This document shows, one piece after another, positions 26,905 to 35,346 of a stretch of DNA of 64,000 nt (the first letter of the stretch is position 1; every line of letters starts with the position of its first letter). The position numbers and the translations under genes are program-made. This DNA is from Leptolyngbya sp. FACHB-261. GTDB taxonomy: Bacteria > Cyanobacteriota > Cyanobacteriia > FACHB-261. The stretch lies in assembly GCF_014696065.1 (NCBI RefSeq), contig NZ_JACJPL010000028.1:62001-126000 (forward strand), given 5' to 3'. The notes beneath the pieces were generated by a model. The model was not told the origin of the DNA. It was given only the letters and a program-made list of their open reading frames with translations, and ran no database searches.

Positions 26905-27567
26905 GTGCCATTACACCTGAAGCGCGAAGGTCGGGGATCTTTAATTCACATTTCTTCAGTCGATGCTAGACGAGCCTTTCCCTATCACAGTACCTATGCT
27001 TCCTCCAAGCACGCAATCGACGGGTTTCTAGAAGTTCTACGGCTTGAGTTGCTGCATGAGAAGCGGCCAATCAACGTCACCAATGTGATGCCTGCCTCAA
27101 TTAACACGCCTCTGTTTAGCAAATCCCGTACCAAAATTGGGGTTAAGCCCCAGGGCTTGCCGCCATTTTATGAACCTGAGTCTGTTGCAGAGGCCATTCT
27201 CTACGTAGCAGAGCATCCAAAGCGCGAAATTGTGGTTGGTGGCGCGGGTAAGGCTTTTCTGCTCGGCCAGAAGCTCTCCCCCAGGCTTATCGATTCGCTC
27301 TTGCTGCTCCTCGGCTTTAAGTTGCAAAAGACCAAAGAGCCCAAGTCTGAGTCTGATCCAGATAATCTGTTCGAACCTATCTCCAGCGAGGACCGGGTAA
27401 AAGGAGATTTCACCAACCAGGCACGGCAAAGCTACTCTACCTGGTTGCAAACCCATCCCACCGCAAAGTGGGCGCAATTGCCGCCTTTGGGATCGCAGCT
27501 CTGGCGTTGCTTGTATCACCAGGCAGCCTTTAGAGGTGATGGCCCAGCACAGGGATGGCTCGCTTGA
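26905..27567 (+). pseudogene. Short-chain dehydrogenase (SDR) lacking its N-terminal half
   Basis: The reading frame encodes the C-terminal half of an SDR: GRGSLIHISSVDARRAFPYH, then the catalytic YASSKHAIDG and NVTNVMPASINTPLF. The NAD-binding TGxxxGxG part, about 100 residues, is missing, and the preceding 150 bp do not hold it. The last 27 or so codons come from a dispersed repeat also found at 34.5 kb. A functional enzyme is therefore unlikely. Confidence 0.75.
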
Positions 27568-27640
27568 CTGCTCCTGTCTACCAGAATGAGCAGCAGCGTC
27601 TCCCAAAATAGGTTCTGGTGACCAGGCAACAAGTTTTAGT
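27475..27640 (+). repeat. Dispersed repeat of about 165 bp, copy A
   Basis: From GCAATTGC to CAAGTTTTAG this stretch matches 34480-34642, with a few substitutions and small gaps. The longest identical block is about 20 bp (GGCCCAGCACAGGGATGGCT). Copy A overlaps the 3' end of the SDR relic; a short ORF (MARLTAPVYQNEQQ) inside it resembles the start of the 34552 ORF. Confidence 0.8.
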
Positions 27641-27643
27641 TGC

Positions 27644-28924
27644 TTATTGATAGGGCTTAAGAGGCAGTTCAACCTGGAAGGTTGAGCCTTTGCCGACTGT
27701 ACTCGTCACATGAATTTGTCCACCATGTGCTTGAACAATCTGGCGAACAATTGCTAACCCTAACCCAAAGCCACCGCTCCCCTGCGAACGCTCGGTGTCT
27801 ACCTGGTAGAAGCGATTGAAGATATAGGGTAAGTCTGCTTCTGGAATCCCGATTCCCGTGTCGACCACCTGAATAATTGCCCATCCAGGCTGGGCAATTA
27901 GTCGCAACAGTACAGTTCCGCTGCCAGAAGTGTATTTACAGGCGTTGTCGAGTAAGTTTTCGACTACTTGCCTTAGCAAATCAGGATCAGCCCACAACTC
28001 AACTTGTCGCTCGGGTTGTTCGTAATTCAGTTTGATATTTTGAGATTTTGCTATTGTGGCAAACTGGCTTGCTAAATTTTTCAGTAGAGCGTTGAGACTG
28101 AGTAATTTTAGCGATTCAGGTGCAAGCCGTCCCTGATGGCGAGCTAACAAGAGCAAATTGTTAACCAAAACTCCCATAGACTTAGCGCTATCCACAATAT
28201 TTCCCAAGGGGTGGTGGTAGCGCGAGTCATCGGCTGCGATGAATAAACCAAGCTGGGCATTGGTGAGGATAGCAGAGAGGGGCGATCGCAATTCATGGGA
28301 GGCGTCTGCTGTAAACTGTTGAAGCTGTTGATAAGCTTGTCGAATAGGCTGCATTGCAAGTCCACTGAGAAACCAACCTGTGAGTCCAATCAGGCCCAGC
28401 GTGATCGGAACAGCAAAAGTTAGCACAAGCTGAAACTGAGTGAGATTGTTTTGGGTTTCGATCAGTGGCGTCGCAACCTGAAGATAGCCAAGCACACCAG
28501 TTCTGCCTGCAACAGGTAATGTAGCTTGGCGCAGCCAGATCCCTGTTCCCAAAACTGGATCTGTTGATTGAATCGTGAGATAACCAAAGGAGGTATTTAA
28601 CTGCTCTGGAGGAGAAGCCCCAAAAAAACGGACGAGCCGCCCTTCTACGTTATACCAGCGCACATAGATCAGATCTTCTGCAAGAGGATGAGATCCGCTA
28701 CCCAACAAGGGAACATTACTCAGATCGACCTGGCTCTGGTTTTGGCGAACCTTATAGTTTACACTGGCGGCCATTACTCTAGTTTTGTCATAGAGCAGTC
28801 GGTCAATCCCCTTTAATTTGTCTTGCGCCTCAATCTGATAAATCACCCCAGCAAACAGCACAAGGATGCTTCCCATTGAGAGGGTGAACCAACGAGCCAG
28901 ATTGCGACGACTTTGGTTGAACAC
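27644..28924 (-). CDS. rppB: Sensor histidine kinase, RppB-like
   Basis: This 426-residue kinase has two membrane helices (about 12-28 and 185-205) around a periplasmic sensor. The HisKA core is FTADASHELRSPLSAIL (His). The HATPase boxes are NLLDNACKYTSG, VDTGIGIPEADLPYIF and GGFGLGLAIVRQIV. It is read from GTG with the paired regulator ending 15 bp before. The sequence style fits cyanobacterial RppB (NrsS-type). In Synechocystis that pair responds to redox or nickel; I infer only the family here. Confidence 0.85.
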   Translation of the reverse strand: MFNQSRRNLARWFTLSMGSILVLFAGVIYQIEAQDKLKGIDRLLYDKTRVMAASVNYKVRQNQSQVDLSNVPLLGSGSHPLAEDLIYVRWYNVEGRLVRFFGASPPEQLNTSFGYLTIQSTDPVLGTGIWLRQATLPVAGRTGVLGYLQVATPLIETQNNLTQFQLVLTFAVPITLGLIGLTGWFLSGLAMQPIRQAYQQLQQFTADASHELRSPLSAILTNAQLGLFIAADDSRYHHPLGNIVDSAKSMGVLVNNLLLLARHQGRLAPESLKLLSLNALLKNLASQFATIAKSQNIKLNYEQPERQVELWADPDLLRQVVENLLDNACKYTSGSGTVLLRLIAQPGWAIIQVVDTGIGIPEADLPYIFNRFYQVDTERSQGSGGFGLGLAIVRQIVQAHGGQIHVTSTVGKGSTFQVELPLKPYQ

Positions 28925-28939
28925 GTCTTGCCTTCACAA

Positions 28940-29635
28940 TCACTGTTTTTTGGGGCATTGCTGTTCGGGAGAAATTAGGCGGTAGCCCATACCATAAATG
29001 CTCTCAATCCAATTAGCAGCCCCTACAGCCTGCAAGCGTTGGCGAAGTTTGCGAACCAGAACGGTGATTGCATTGCTTTCTGGTTCAGTTCCCCATTCCC
29101 ACACAGCTTGTTCTATCTGATTGCGCGTCAAAACCTGTCGAGGATGGCGCATGAGATACTCCAACAACTGGAACTCTCGACTGGAAAGGGAAACCACCGT
29201 ACCCTGCCGTTCTATGGTGAGAGCGTCAAGGTGAAGGTGCAGATCCTCAAGCCGGAGCGTGTCACCTTGCCAAAGGGGCGAGCGCCGGCTTAATGCCCGC
29301 ACTCGTGCCATGAATTCAACCAAGTCAATAGGTTTCACCAGATAGTCATCTGCACCCGCATCTAGCCCACTCACTTTTTCAGGTGTGGTATCTCTTGCTG
29401 TGATCATCAAGACCGGAGCTGTTTTTCCCGCTGATCTATACTGACGGCACAGATTTATGCCGCTGACTCGCGGCAACATCCAGTCCAAAATCAACAAGTC
29501 GTATTCTTTTTCCGATAAAAGCCATTGAGCTGTCTCTCCATCTTTTACACCATCTACGCTATGCCCCGCCTGAGACAGCACCGTTTGCAGCGGCATCAGT
29601 TGTTTGGGATCATCTTCTACCAGCAAAACTCTCAT
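28940..29635 (-). CDS. rppA: OmpR family response regulator, RppA-like
   Basis: This 231-residue regulator opens with MRVLLVEDDPKQLMPLQTVL. The receiver has the acidic pair, phospho-Asp in LLILDWMLPRVSG and Lys in DYLVKPIDLVEFMARVRAL. A winged-helix DNA-binding domain (REFQLLEYLMRHPRQVLTRN) follows. I placed the start at 29635 because GGAGGTG is upstream at a good distance; an in-frame ATG at 29698 would add 21 residues. It is cotranscribed with the kinase. Confidence 0.88.
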   Translation of the reverse strand: MRVLLVEDDPKQLMPLQTVLSQAGHSVDGVKDGETAQWLLSEKEYDLLILDWMLPRVSGINLCRQYRSAGKTAPVLMITARDTTPEKVSGLDAGADDYLVKPIDLVEFMARVRALSRRSPLWQGDTLRLEDLHLHLDALTIERQGTVVSLSSREFQLLEYLMRHPRQVLTRNQIEQAVWEWGTEPESNAITVLVRKLRQRLQAVGAANWIESIYGMGYRLISPEQQCPKKQ

Positions 29636-29784
29636 ATCTCTGCTCACCTCCTCTATGGTTTGCAGCTTTAGCATTAGAGTTTGAAAAAGCTGGCGCATCT
29701 ACTCTAGGCTGTATTCTGGAATAGAGCAGGCTGTACTAAAGTACAGAGGAGATGGTGGGTTCAGAGCAGATGGAAAAATAGTTA

Positions 29785-30162
29785 ATGATTAAGCGTTGGT
29801 TGCAAGCATCAGGTGCAGAGTTCTGGTTGCCACTGCCATTTGTAGCGATCATGTTTTGGTCTGGCTCCAATTTCATAATGGCCCAAGAATTGAGCAAACC
29901 TCAAATAACAGAGAACAAACTTCAGGCAGATACTCAGTTTGAAGCAACTGTATCTATCAACATATTGCTAATCAATGCGGTTATTAACCGACAGCAAGGA
30001 ACGACTCAGATTGAGGTAGAAACAGCAGAACCTATCTTAAAGCGGCTGGAGTTAGATCTGCCGATGACCAACACAAGCCAGATAGAGGAAGCGATCGCTC
30101 AAGAACTTCACTTATCGCGTCAAGATGTTCGACAGCTAGTTCGCTACGAAGTCATTGAATGA
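29785..30162 (+). CDS. Small exported protein divergent from rppAB
   Basis: This 125-residue protein starts with an apparent signal peptide (LPFVAIMFWSGSNFIMAQ) and continues with a soluble domain rich in Glu and Ile (TQIEVETAEPILKRLELDLP). It is divergent from the RppA start, which often marks a target gene. Size is the same as the rhodopsin transducer ASRT, but the sequence does not match the transducer as I know it. Function is unknown. Confidence 0.55.
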   Translation: MIKRWLQASGAEFWLPLPFVAIMFWSGSNFIMAQELSKPQITENKLQADTQFEATVSINILLINAVINRQQGTTQIEVETAEPILKRLELDLPMTNTSQIEEAIAQELHLSRQDVRQLVRYEVIE

Positions 30163-30187
30163 GGTTTTTCTAGAGCCAGTGCTGATA

Positions 30188-30910
30188 CTAATGAGTTACA
30201 CTGTGGCTGGCAGTAGCTGCGTTGGCTTTGGCGCGGCTTAGGCGACGTAGACCATTCAAATCTAGATAGCTAAACCCAACTTTTGAGAAAAAGGGTAAAA
30301 CGCAGAATAGTAACGTTTCAATTGTCTGGTTGACCCAATTCAAACCAGAAGGGCCAATTAACCAGACGATCGGATAGCTAACCCATAGTACTGTAAAGTA
30401 GGTCGAAAGCCTGTTATAAAGCCTAGACAGCTCTACACCTTGCCCACGGGTTTTGGCCCTCAAAGGTATCCAAATTCCCCAAAGAATGACTAGAAACGCA
30501 ACGACACCACAGGTGTACCACAGAAACCTGGCTTCACCATTTCCAGATAAATCCGCGATTAATCCTGTTACGACAACTATCGTCTGAGTTGCCATTAAGG
30601 CAGCGATTAACGTCCAGTCTTTTGCAATAAAATACATTGCCGTCCAAGACAATGACAGCAATAGCAAAGGGGTTGTGACGATCCAGTCAATGTAACGAGC
30701 GTAATGGGTTATTTGACCTGCAATTTCAACTTTACCCTGACCAAGTGCCATCGCCATGTAAGCCAGCCCTGACCAGATGGGAATGAAGGTAGCAACTAAA
30801 TACTCGGACTTGGGAACGCCACGTGGATTGTTGCCGAGTGACATGAAATAAAACGCGCCAATCATCATTGAAATTACGTAAATCCAATGAAATGCGGTCT
30901 GTAAGTCCAT
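30188..30910 (-). CDS. Microbial rhodopsin, Anabaena sensory rhodopsin (ASR) type
   Basis: This 240-residue protein has seven helices. It aligns position for position with Anabaena sensory rhodopsin from memory: counter-ion Asp75 in RYIDWIVTTP, Ser86 (replacing the proton donor), Glu36, Pro206 in LPFFSKVGFS in place of the second counter-ion, and the retinal Schiff-base Lys210. So this is a photochromic sensory opsin, not an outward pump of the bacteriorhodopsin type. ACGGAG precedes ATG. The soluble transducer gene (ASRT) is not next to it. A divergent P-type ATPase gene starts 176 bp away across a palindrome. Confidence 0.93.
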   Translation of the reverse strand: MDLQTAFHWIYVISMMIGAFYFMSLGNNPRGVPKSEYLVATFIPIWSGLAYMAMALGQGKVEIAGQITHYARYIDWIVTTPLLLLSLSWTAMYFIAKDWTLIAALMATQTIVVVTGLIADLSGNGEARFLWYTCGVVAFLVILWGIWIPLRAKTRGQGVELSRLYNRLSTYFTVLWVSYPIVWLIGPSGLNWVNQTIETLLFCVLPFFSKVGFSYLDLNGLRRLSRAKANAATASHSVTH

Positions 30911-30947
30911 AAGCTATCTCCGTTTCTTCTCAATCTTAAATCATAAA

Positions 30948-30997
30948 TGTGATCCAAAAGTGAGTAGTAGGTTCCTACTACTCACTTTTGGATCACA
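30948..30997. repeat. Perfect 50-bp palindrome between rhodopsin and P-type ATPase
   Basis: Two perfect 24-bp arms (30948-30971 and 30974-30997) flank TT. The ends read TGTGATCC and GGATCACA, and the inner arm holds ACTCACTTTTGGATC. A close variant of that inner piece (ACTCACTTTTGAATC) occurs at 46097 in a MITE-like element. It lies in both gene leaders. Confidence 0.85.
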
Positions 30998-31086
30998 CTC
31001 CTGAGCAACACTATGAGGATAGTTGTAGGCAACATTGGCTTACGGCAGTTGTATTGCTCTTTTGTTATCGAGTGTGGAGAGAGTCA

Positions 31087-33804
31087 ATGACAGCAACAAT
31101 GGATAGCCTAAAATCAGCGGAACACCAATGGCATCACCTCTCCAATGAGCAGGTTGCCCGTTTGCTCAAAACTGATTTGGAGAGTGGTTTATCGTTTACA
31201 GAAGCAGCAGAGCGACATGAACGTTTTGGCCCCAACCAGTTAACAGCTCAGAAAAAAGAGAGTGCCTGGCTACGTTTTTTTCAGCAGTTTAATCAGCCGC
31301 TCCTCTACATTCTACTAGTGGCAGGACTGATTACAGCCTTTCTGCGAGAGTGGATTGATTCAGGGGTGATTTTTGGTGTAACGCTGCTCAATGCCACGAT
31401 TGGCTTTATTCAAGAGTCAAAGGCCGAGGATGCAATTGCCGCTTTGGCCAAATCTGTTACGACTGAAGCAACGATTCTCCGCACTGGCCAGAAGCAAGTT
31501 GTTCCATCTAGTGAACTGGTGCCTGGCGATCTTGTCTTGCTATCTTCTGGGGATAAGGTTCCTGCGGATCTACGGCTCATTGAGACCCGCGACTTACAGG
31601 TCGATGAGTCAGCATTAACAGGAGAATCTGTCCCAGTAGAGAAAGAACTTCAGCTACTAGCAGCGGACACGCCCCTAGCAGAACGCACAAATATGGCGTT
31701 CACCGGCAGTCTAGTGACGTTTGGCCAAGGACGCGGACTGGTAGTGGGGATTGGTGAGATGACTGAGACCGGACACCTTTCCCAACTCATGCAGCAAAGC
31801 ACCACACTGGAAACCCCACTGACTCGCAAAATTGACAGATTTGGCAAAACCTTGCTGTATGTCATTCTGGGCTTGGCTAGCTTCACATTTGTCGTAGGTA
31901 TTGCCCAAGGGCTCTCTTGGGTTGAGGTGTTCAAAGCCGCTGTGGCTCTGGCAGTCAGTGCCATTCCTGAAGGTTTGCCCGCAATTTTAACGGTCACGTT
32001 AGCGACCGGGGTTTCCCGGATGGCGAAGCGGCATGCCATTATTCGAAAACTACCAGCAATTGAGACGTTGGGTAGCACAACCGTCATTTGTTCTGACAAA
32101 ACTGGAACCTTAACTGAGAATCAAATGACGGTTCAAGAAATCGAGGCAGGTGGAAAGCGTTACCGGGTTAGCGGTGGAGGGTATGCACCAAATGGAGAAA
32201 TTTCCCTTAACGGGCACTCCGTTGACCTAGAGAACAGCCCCGCCTTATATGAATGCCTTCAAGCAGGACTGTTGTGCAACGATTCCCATCTAGACGTGCA
32301 AGACGGAAACTGGGCTGTAGTGGGCAGCCCAACGGAAGGGGCATTGGTTGCAGTTGCGCACAAAGCTGGGCTAAACACCGACCAACTAAATCAGGTACTT
32401 TCTCGGCTCGATACTTTGCCGTTTGAGTCACAGTTTCAATACATGGCAACGTTGCATGACAATCACCCAGAACGATTGATTTATGTCAAAGGCTCAATTG
32501 AGGCAATTCTCAAGCGGTGTCGTCAGATGCTGAGTGAGGATGCAAAGGTGATTGCGATAAACCCAGAGCATATTGAACAAGCCGTGGATAAGATGGCAAA
32601 AAAAGGGCTTCGAGTTTTGGCACTTGCTAAGAAAGTTGTGCCCGCTTCTCAAGCCTCAATTAAGCATGCTGACCTTGCTCAAGGCTTGGTTTTTCTGGGG
32701 ATACAGGGCATGATCGACCCGCCTCGCCCCGAAGCAATTCAAGCAATTCGCTCCTGCTGGTCTGCCGGAATTCAAATCAAGATGATCACGGGTGACCATG
32801 CTAAAACAGCCGCGGCCATCGCCGGACAGATGGGGCTGAATCAAACTGGAGAGGCTCCCGTTCTAACAGGTCAAGAACTTGCCCAACTGAATGAGGAGGA
32901 ACTAGCTAATGCCGTTGAGCAGAGTAGTGTGTTTGCGCGTGTAGCGCCAGAGCAAAAGCTTCATATTGTCAAAGCACTTCAATCCAGGGGCGAGATTGTG
33001 GCAATGACTGGTGATGGAGTCAATGACGCTCCTGCCTTGAAGCAAGCTGACATTGGTGTAGCAATGGGCATAACAGGTACCGAAGTCACGAAAGAAGCGG
33101 CAGATATGATTCTGACGAATGATAACTTCGCCTCCATTGAGGCAGCAGTTGAGGAAGGACGCACAGTTTACAAGAATTTGCTGCGGGCGATTGCCTTCAT
33201 CTTGCCGGTGAATGTTGGAGAGTCCATGACTATCTTGATCGCTGTACTTTTGGCAACTCCGCTGCCAATTTTACCAGTGCAAATTCTCTGGCTGAATATG
33301 GTCAGTTCAGTTGCCTTAAGCGTACCTTTGGCGTTTGAGCCCCCCTCTCCTGACATCCTGCGACAGCCTCCTCGTCCTGTTAATGAGCCGCTTCTATCTC
33401 GTAGGTTAATTACCCGGATTTTAGCAGTTTCATTGTTTAACTGGCTTGTGATTTTTGGAAGTTTTGAATGGATTATTCGCACCACAGGAAACGAAGCTTT
33501 AGCTCGGACAGTGGCAGTTCAAGCATTGGTTGCCGCAGAAGCTTTTTACCTGCTAGGCATTAGCCGCTTTGTCCCAGCAATCACTGCTAAGTTGCGCGGC
33601 AAAGATGAAGCATTCGGCTATGCGGTGGTGTTTGGGATTGGAGGGGTCTTCATTCTCCAATTCCTGTTCAGCCAATGGAGCATTATGAATCAGCTATTTG
33701 CCACCGAAGCTTTAAGCATGGCTCAAGGTTTAATTTGTATCGGAGCTGGGTTACCTATGATTGCCTTGGCAGCTTTGCTGAAGCGTTTTGCACCTCTGAA
33801 CTAG
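31087..33804 (+). CDS. P2-type cation-transporting ATPase
   Basis: This 905-residue P-type ATPase has, in order, the N-terminal cation ATPase domain, TGES (in ALTGESVPVEK), the M4 motif PEGLP, the phosphorylation motif DKTGTLT and TGDGVNDAPALKQADIG. There is no CPC metal motif, so it is P2-like, related to Ca/Na/K pumps. In M6, LWLNMVSSVALSVPLAFEP keeps the Asn, but the Asp used by Ca pumps is replaced, so the ion is uncertain. I placed the start at ATG 31087 with GGAGAGAG before it. It is divergent from the rhodopsin gene. Confidence 0.9.
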   Translation: MTATMDSLKSAEHQWHHLSNEQVARLLKTDLESGLSFTEAAERHERFGPNQLTAQKKESAWLRFFQQFNQPLLYILLVAGLITAFLREWIDSGVIFGVTLLNATIGFIQESKAEDAIAALAKSVTTEATILRTGQKQVVPSSELVPGDLVLLSSGDKVPADLRLIETRDLQVDESALTGESVPVEKELQLLAADTPLAERTNMAFTGSLVTFGQGRGLVVGIGEMTETGHLSQLMQQSTTLETPLTRKIDRFGKTLLYVILGLASFTFVVGIAQGLSWVEVFKAAVALAVSAIPEGLPAILTVTLATGVSRMAKRHAIIRKLPAIETLGSTTVICSDKTGTLTENQMTVQEIEAGGKRYRVSGGGYAPNGEISLNGHSVDLENSPALYECLQAGLLCNDSHLDVQDGNWAVVGSPTEGALVAVAHKAGLNTDQLNQVLSRLDTLPFESQFQYMATLHDNHPERLIYVKGSIEAILKRCRQMLSEDAKVIAINPEHIEQAVDKMAKKGLRVLALAKKVVPASQASIKHADLAQGLVFLGIQGMIDPPRPEAIQAIRSCWSAGIQIKMITGDHAKTAAAIAGQMGLNQTGEAPVLTGQELAQLNEEELANAVEQSSVFARVAPEQKLHIVKALQSRGEIVAMTGDGVNDAPALKQADIGVAMGITGTEVTKEAADMILTNDNFASIEAAVEEGRTVYKNLLRAIAFILPVNVGESMTILIAVLLATPLPILPVQILWLNMVSSVALSVPLAFEPPSPDILRQPPRPVNEPLLSRRLITRILAVSLFNWLVIFGSFEWIIRTTGNEALARTVAVQALVAAEAFYLLGISRFVPAITAKLRGKDEAFGYAVVFGIGGVFILQFLFSQWSIMNQLFATEALSMAQGLICIGAGLPMIALAALLKRFAPLN

Positions 33805-33884
33805 ATTGCTTCTGTAAGACAGCTTTGCAGATCGTATTTACACATTGCTCATCAAACGTCAGCATTAAGATTTCAATTCTTCTT

Positions 33885-34412
33885 ATGACTTCTCAAAAAC
33901 TCAAACACGCGGTCGGAATATTGCCTAACCGTCGGGATGCAGAACAGGCACTGATTGAGTTAAGGAATGAGAGTTTTCCTATGCACAAGATTTCAATGAT
34001 TACCAAAACTTCTGATAGTGAAGTTTTGCATGATCAAGGTGTGCAGCAACACTCATTGACAAGAGCAGAAGGGGCAAAAGCAGGTGCGGTTGCAGGAAGT
34101 ACAGGTGCAGGATTGCTAACTTTAGTGGTTGGATGCAGTATATTGCTGGTTCCCGGAATTGGTCCTGCGTTAGCTATAGAAACTCTTCTGGCAACATTCT
34201 TAGGAAGTGGAACTGCAGCTGCAGTCGGTGGTTTATATGGTGCATTTCAAGGTTGGTTGGTACCAAAGGAACAAGCAAGAGTTTACAACGATAGATTTGA
34301 TCAAGGAGATTGTTTAGTAATCATAGAAGCAATAGAGGATGAGGTCCAGATGGCCGCATCGATTCTTAGCCGCTGGGGAATTCAGATGTGGCGTGTCTAT
34401 GATTCTGTTTGA
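33885..34412 (+). CDS. Low-temperature-induced/general stress (Gsp17M-like) protein
   Basis: This 175-residue protein begins HAVGILPNRRDAEQALIEL, then has a Gly/Ala-rich pair of membrane-associated helices (AGAVAGSTGAGLLTLVVG and GSGTAAAVGGLYGAFQGW), and ends with YNDRFDQGDCLVIIEAIED. This is the pattern of the cyanobacterial low-temperature-induced or general stress protein family. The start is ATG 33885, 80 bp past the ATPase stop, so it may be cotranscribed. Known members respond to cold and osmotic stress, which would fit an ion-ATPase neighbour. Confidence 0.75.
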   Translation: MTSQKLKHAVGILPNRRDAEQALIELRNESFPMHKISMITKTSDSEVLHDQGVQQHSLTRAEGAKAGAVAGSTGAGLLTLVVGCSILLVPGIGPALAIETLLATFLGSGTAAAVGGLYGAFQGWLVPKEQARVYNDRFDQGDCLVIIEAIEDEVQMAASILSRWGIQMWRVYDSV

Positions 34413-34479
34413 ATTTCAGATGATGGATTCCGTTTTTGTGAATGTCCGTTTAAGGTGGGACAGAGGGGCCGCACATCAG

Positions 34480-34642
34480 CAATTGCAGCCTTATCGCAGT
34501 TCTAGCCCTGTCTGTATCACCAGCCGACAGAGGTGATGGCCCAGCACAGGGATGGCTCGATTGACTGCTTCTGCTTACCAGAATGAGCATCAGACATCCG
34601 CCGGTATAGGTTCTGGTCACCAGACGACAAGTTTTAGTCACC
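34480..34642 (+). repeat. Dispersed repeat of about 165 bp, copy B
   Basis: This matches 27475-27640. Copy B runs directly into the 21-bp array at 34612, while copy A ends soon after its first unit. Two decayed 21-bp units can be seen inside copy B (near 34511 and 34570). Confidence 0.8.
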
Positions 34643-34860
34643 AGAATTTATATCCTGGTCACCAACCCAATAAATCTGGTCACCAGCGTAACGAATCTGG
34701 TTACCAGCTTAATAATTTTGGTTGCCAACCTAATAGAGCTGGTCACCAGGACAACCAATTTGGTTGCCAGCCTAATAAATCTGGTTACCAGCCTAATAAA
34801 TCTGGTTACCAGGATGTACATTTGTGTCGAACTTTACATGATTTCATTTCAAGTTCTTAA
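34552..34860 (+). CDS. Possible small repeat protein (heptapeptide SG[HY]QPNK)
   Basis: This 102-codon ORF opens with MARLTASAYQNEHQ and continues as ten seven-residue units of the form SG(H/Y/C)QPNK, then a short unrelated tail. The protein frame is encoded entirely by the 21-bp array, so it may exist only because the array length is a multiple of three. No signal peptide, and no good ribosome binding site. I give it low weight as a real gene. Confidence 0.3.
   Translation: MARLTASAYQNEHQTSAGIGSGHQTTSFSHQNLYPGHQPNKSGHQRNESGYQLNNFGCQPNRAGHQDNQFGCQPNKSGYQPNKSGYQDVHLCRTLHDFISSS
34612..34821 (+). repeat. 21-bp tandem array, ten units, palindromic core
   Basis: Units of 21 bp start at 34612 and repeat to 34801. 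Each contains a core like CTGGTCACCAG or CTGGTTACCAG, a perfect inverted repeat around one base. In one unit both ends changed together (TTGGTTGCCAA), keeping the pairing; others changed one end. No spacers, so not CRISPR. Confidence 0.85.
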
Positions 34861-35346
34861 CAGTTAAGTCGAGGCAGGTGTGATCGCGTTAGAGAATCTA
34901 TTGAGCTTGGCTAGAGGGACGATAGAGCCCTCAGTGAATCTCCCGAGTTGCCCTCAGACAGCTCTGACCTAAACACTAAAAATCTTTGCCCAACCCTATT
35001 TACAACTGCCTAAATTAGCGCTACATTCTCACTCAGTCTCGCTGGCGAGACGTTACCTGGTGCCGTTTGTGCAACACCAGATAACTGACCCTCGTGTTGT
35101 TCTTGACAACGCGAAGGCTGAGGGAAGTTTAACACCGACCAAGGCTGTTCTTTGGTTTCGCTTCGCGGGCCATAGAGCAGGTCCGTTAGCAGACAGACTA
35201 AGGGGTCAAGAGGTCACTAATTGCCCCTTTCCATTGACCATTCATCCCTGCCAAGGGCGAAGCACCAAAGTCGAAGTTCGGGACTTAGTCCCAACTTTGT
35301 GCCCACTGCTTTGCCCTAATCCAACCATCCTGATTGCGATAAAACT
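34861..35346. other. Intergenic region, nothing recognised
   Basis: This 486-bp gap follows the 21-bp array. A weak ORF at 35060-35383 overlaps the next gene in another frame and shows no family features. I see no terminator, promoter or repeat of note. Confidence 0.45.

Noticed and set aside
29785-30162. Rhodopsin transducer (ASRT) because of the 125-residue length and position
   Set aside because: Sequence has a signal peptide and does not match ASRT as I know it.
30948-30997. Palindrome as a simple rho-independent terminator
   Set aside because: It lies between divergent starts, has no T-run and would block both leaders.
34612-34821. 21-bp array as CRISPR or iteron origin
   Set aside because: No spacers; no replication gene or DnaA boxes nearby beyond a small HTH protein 500 bp away, which is too weak for an origin call.
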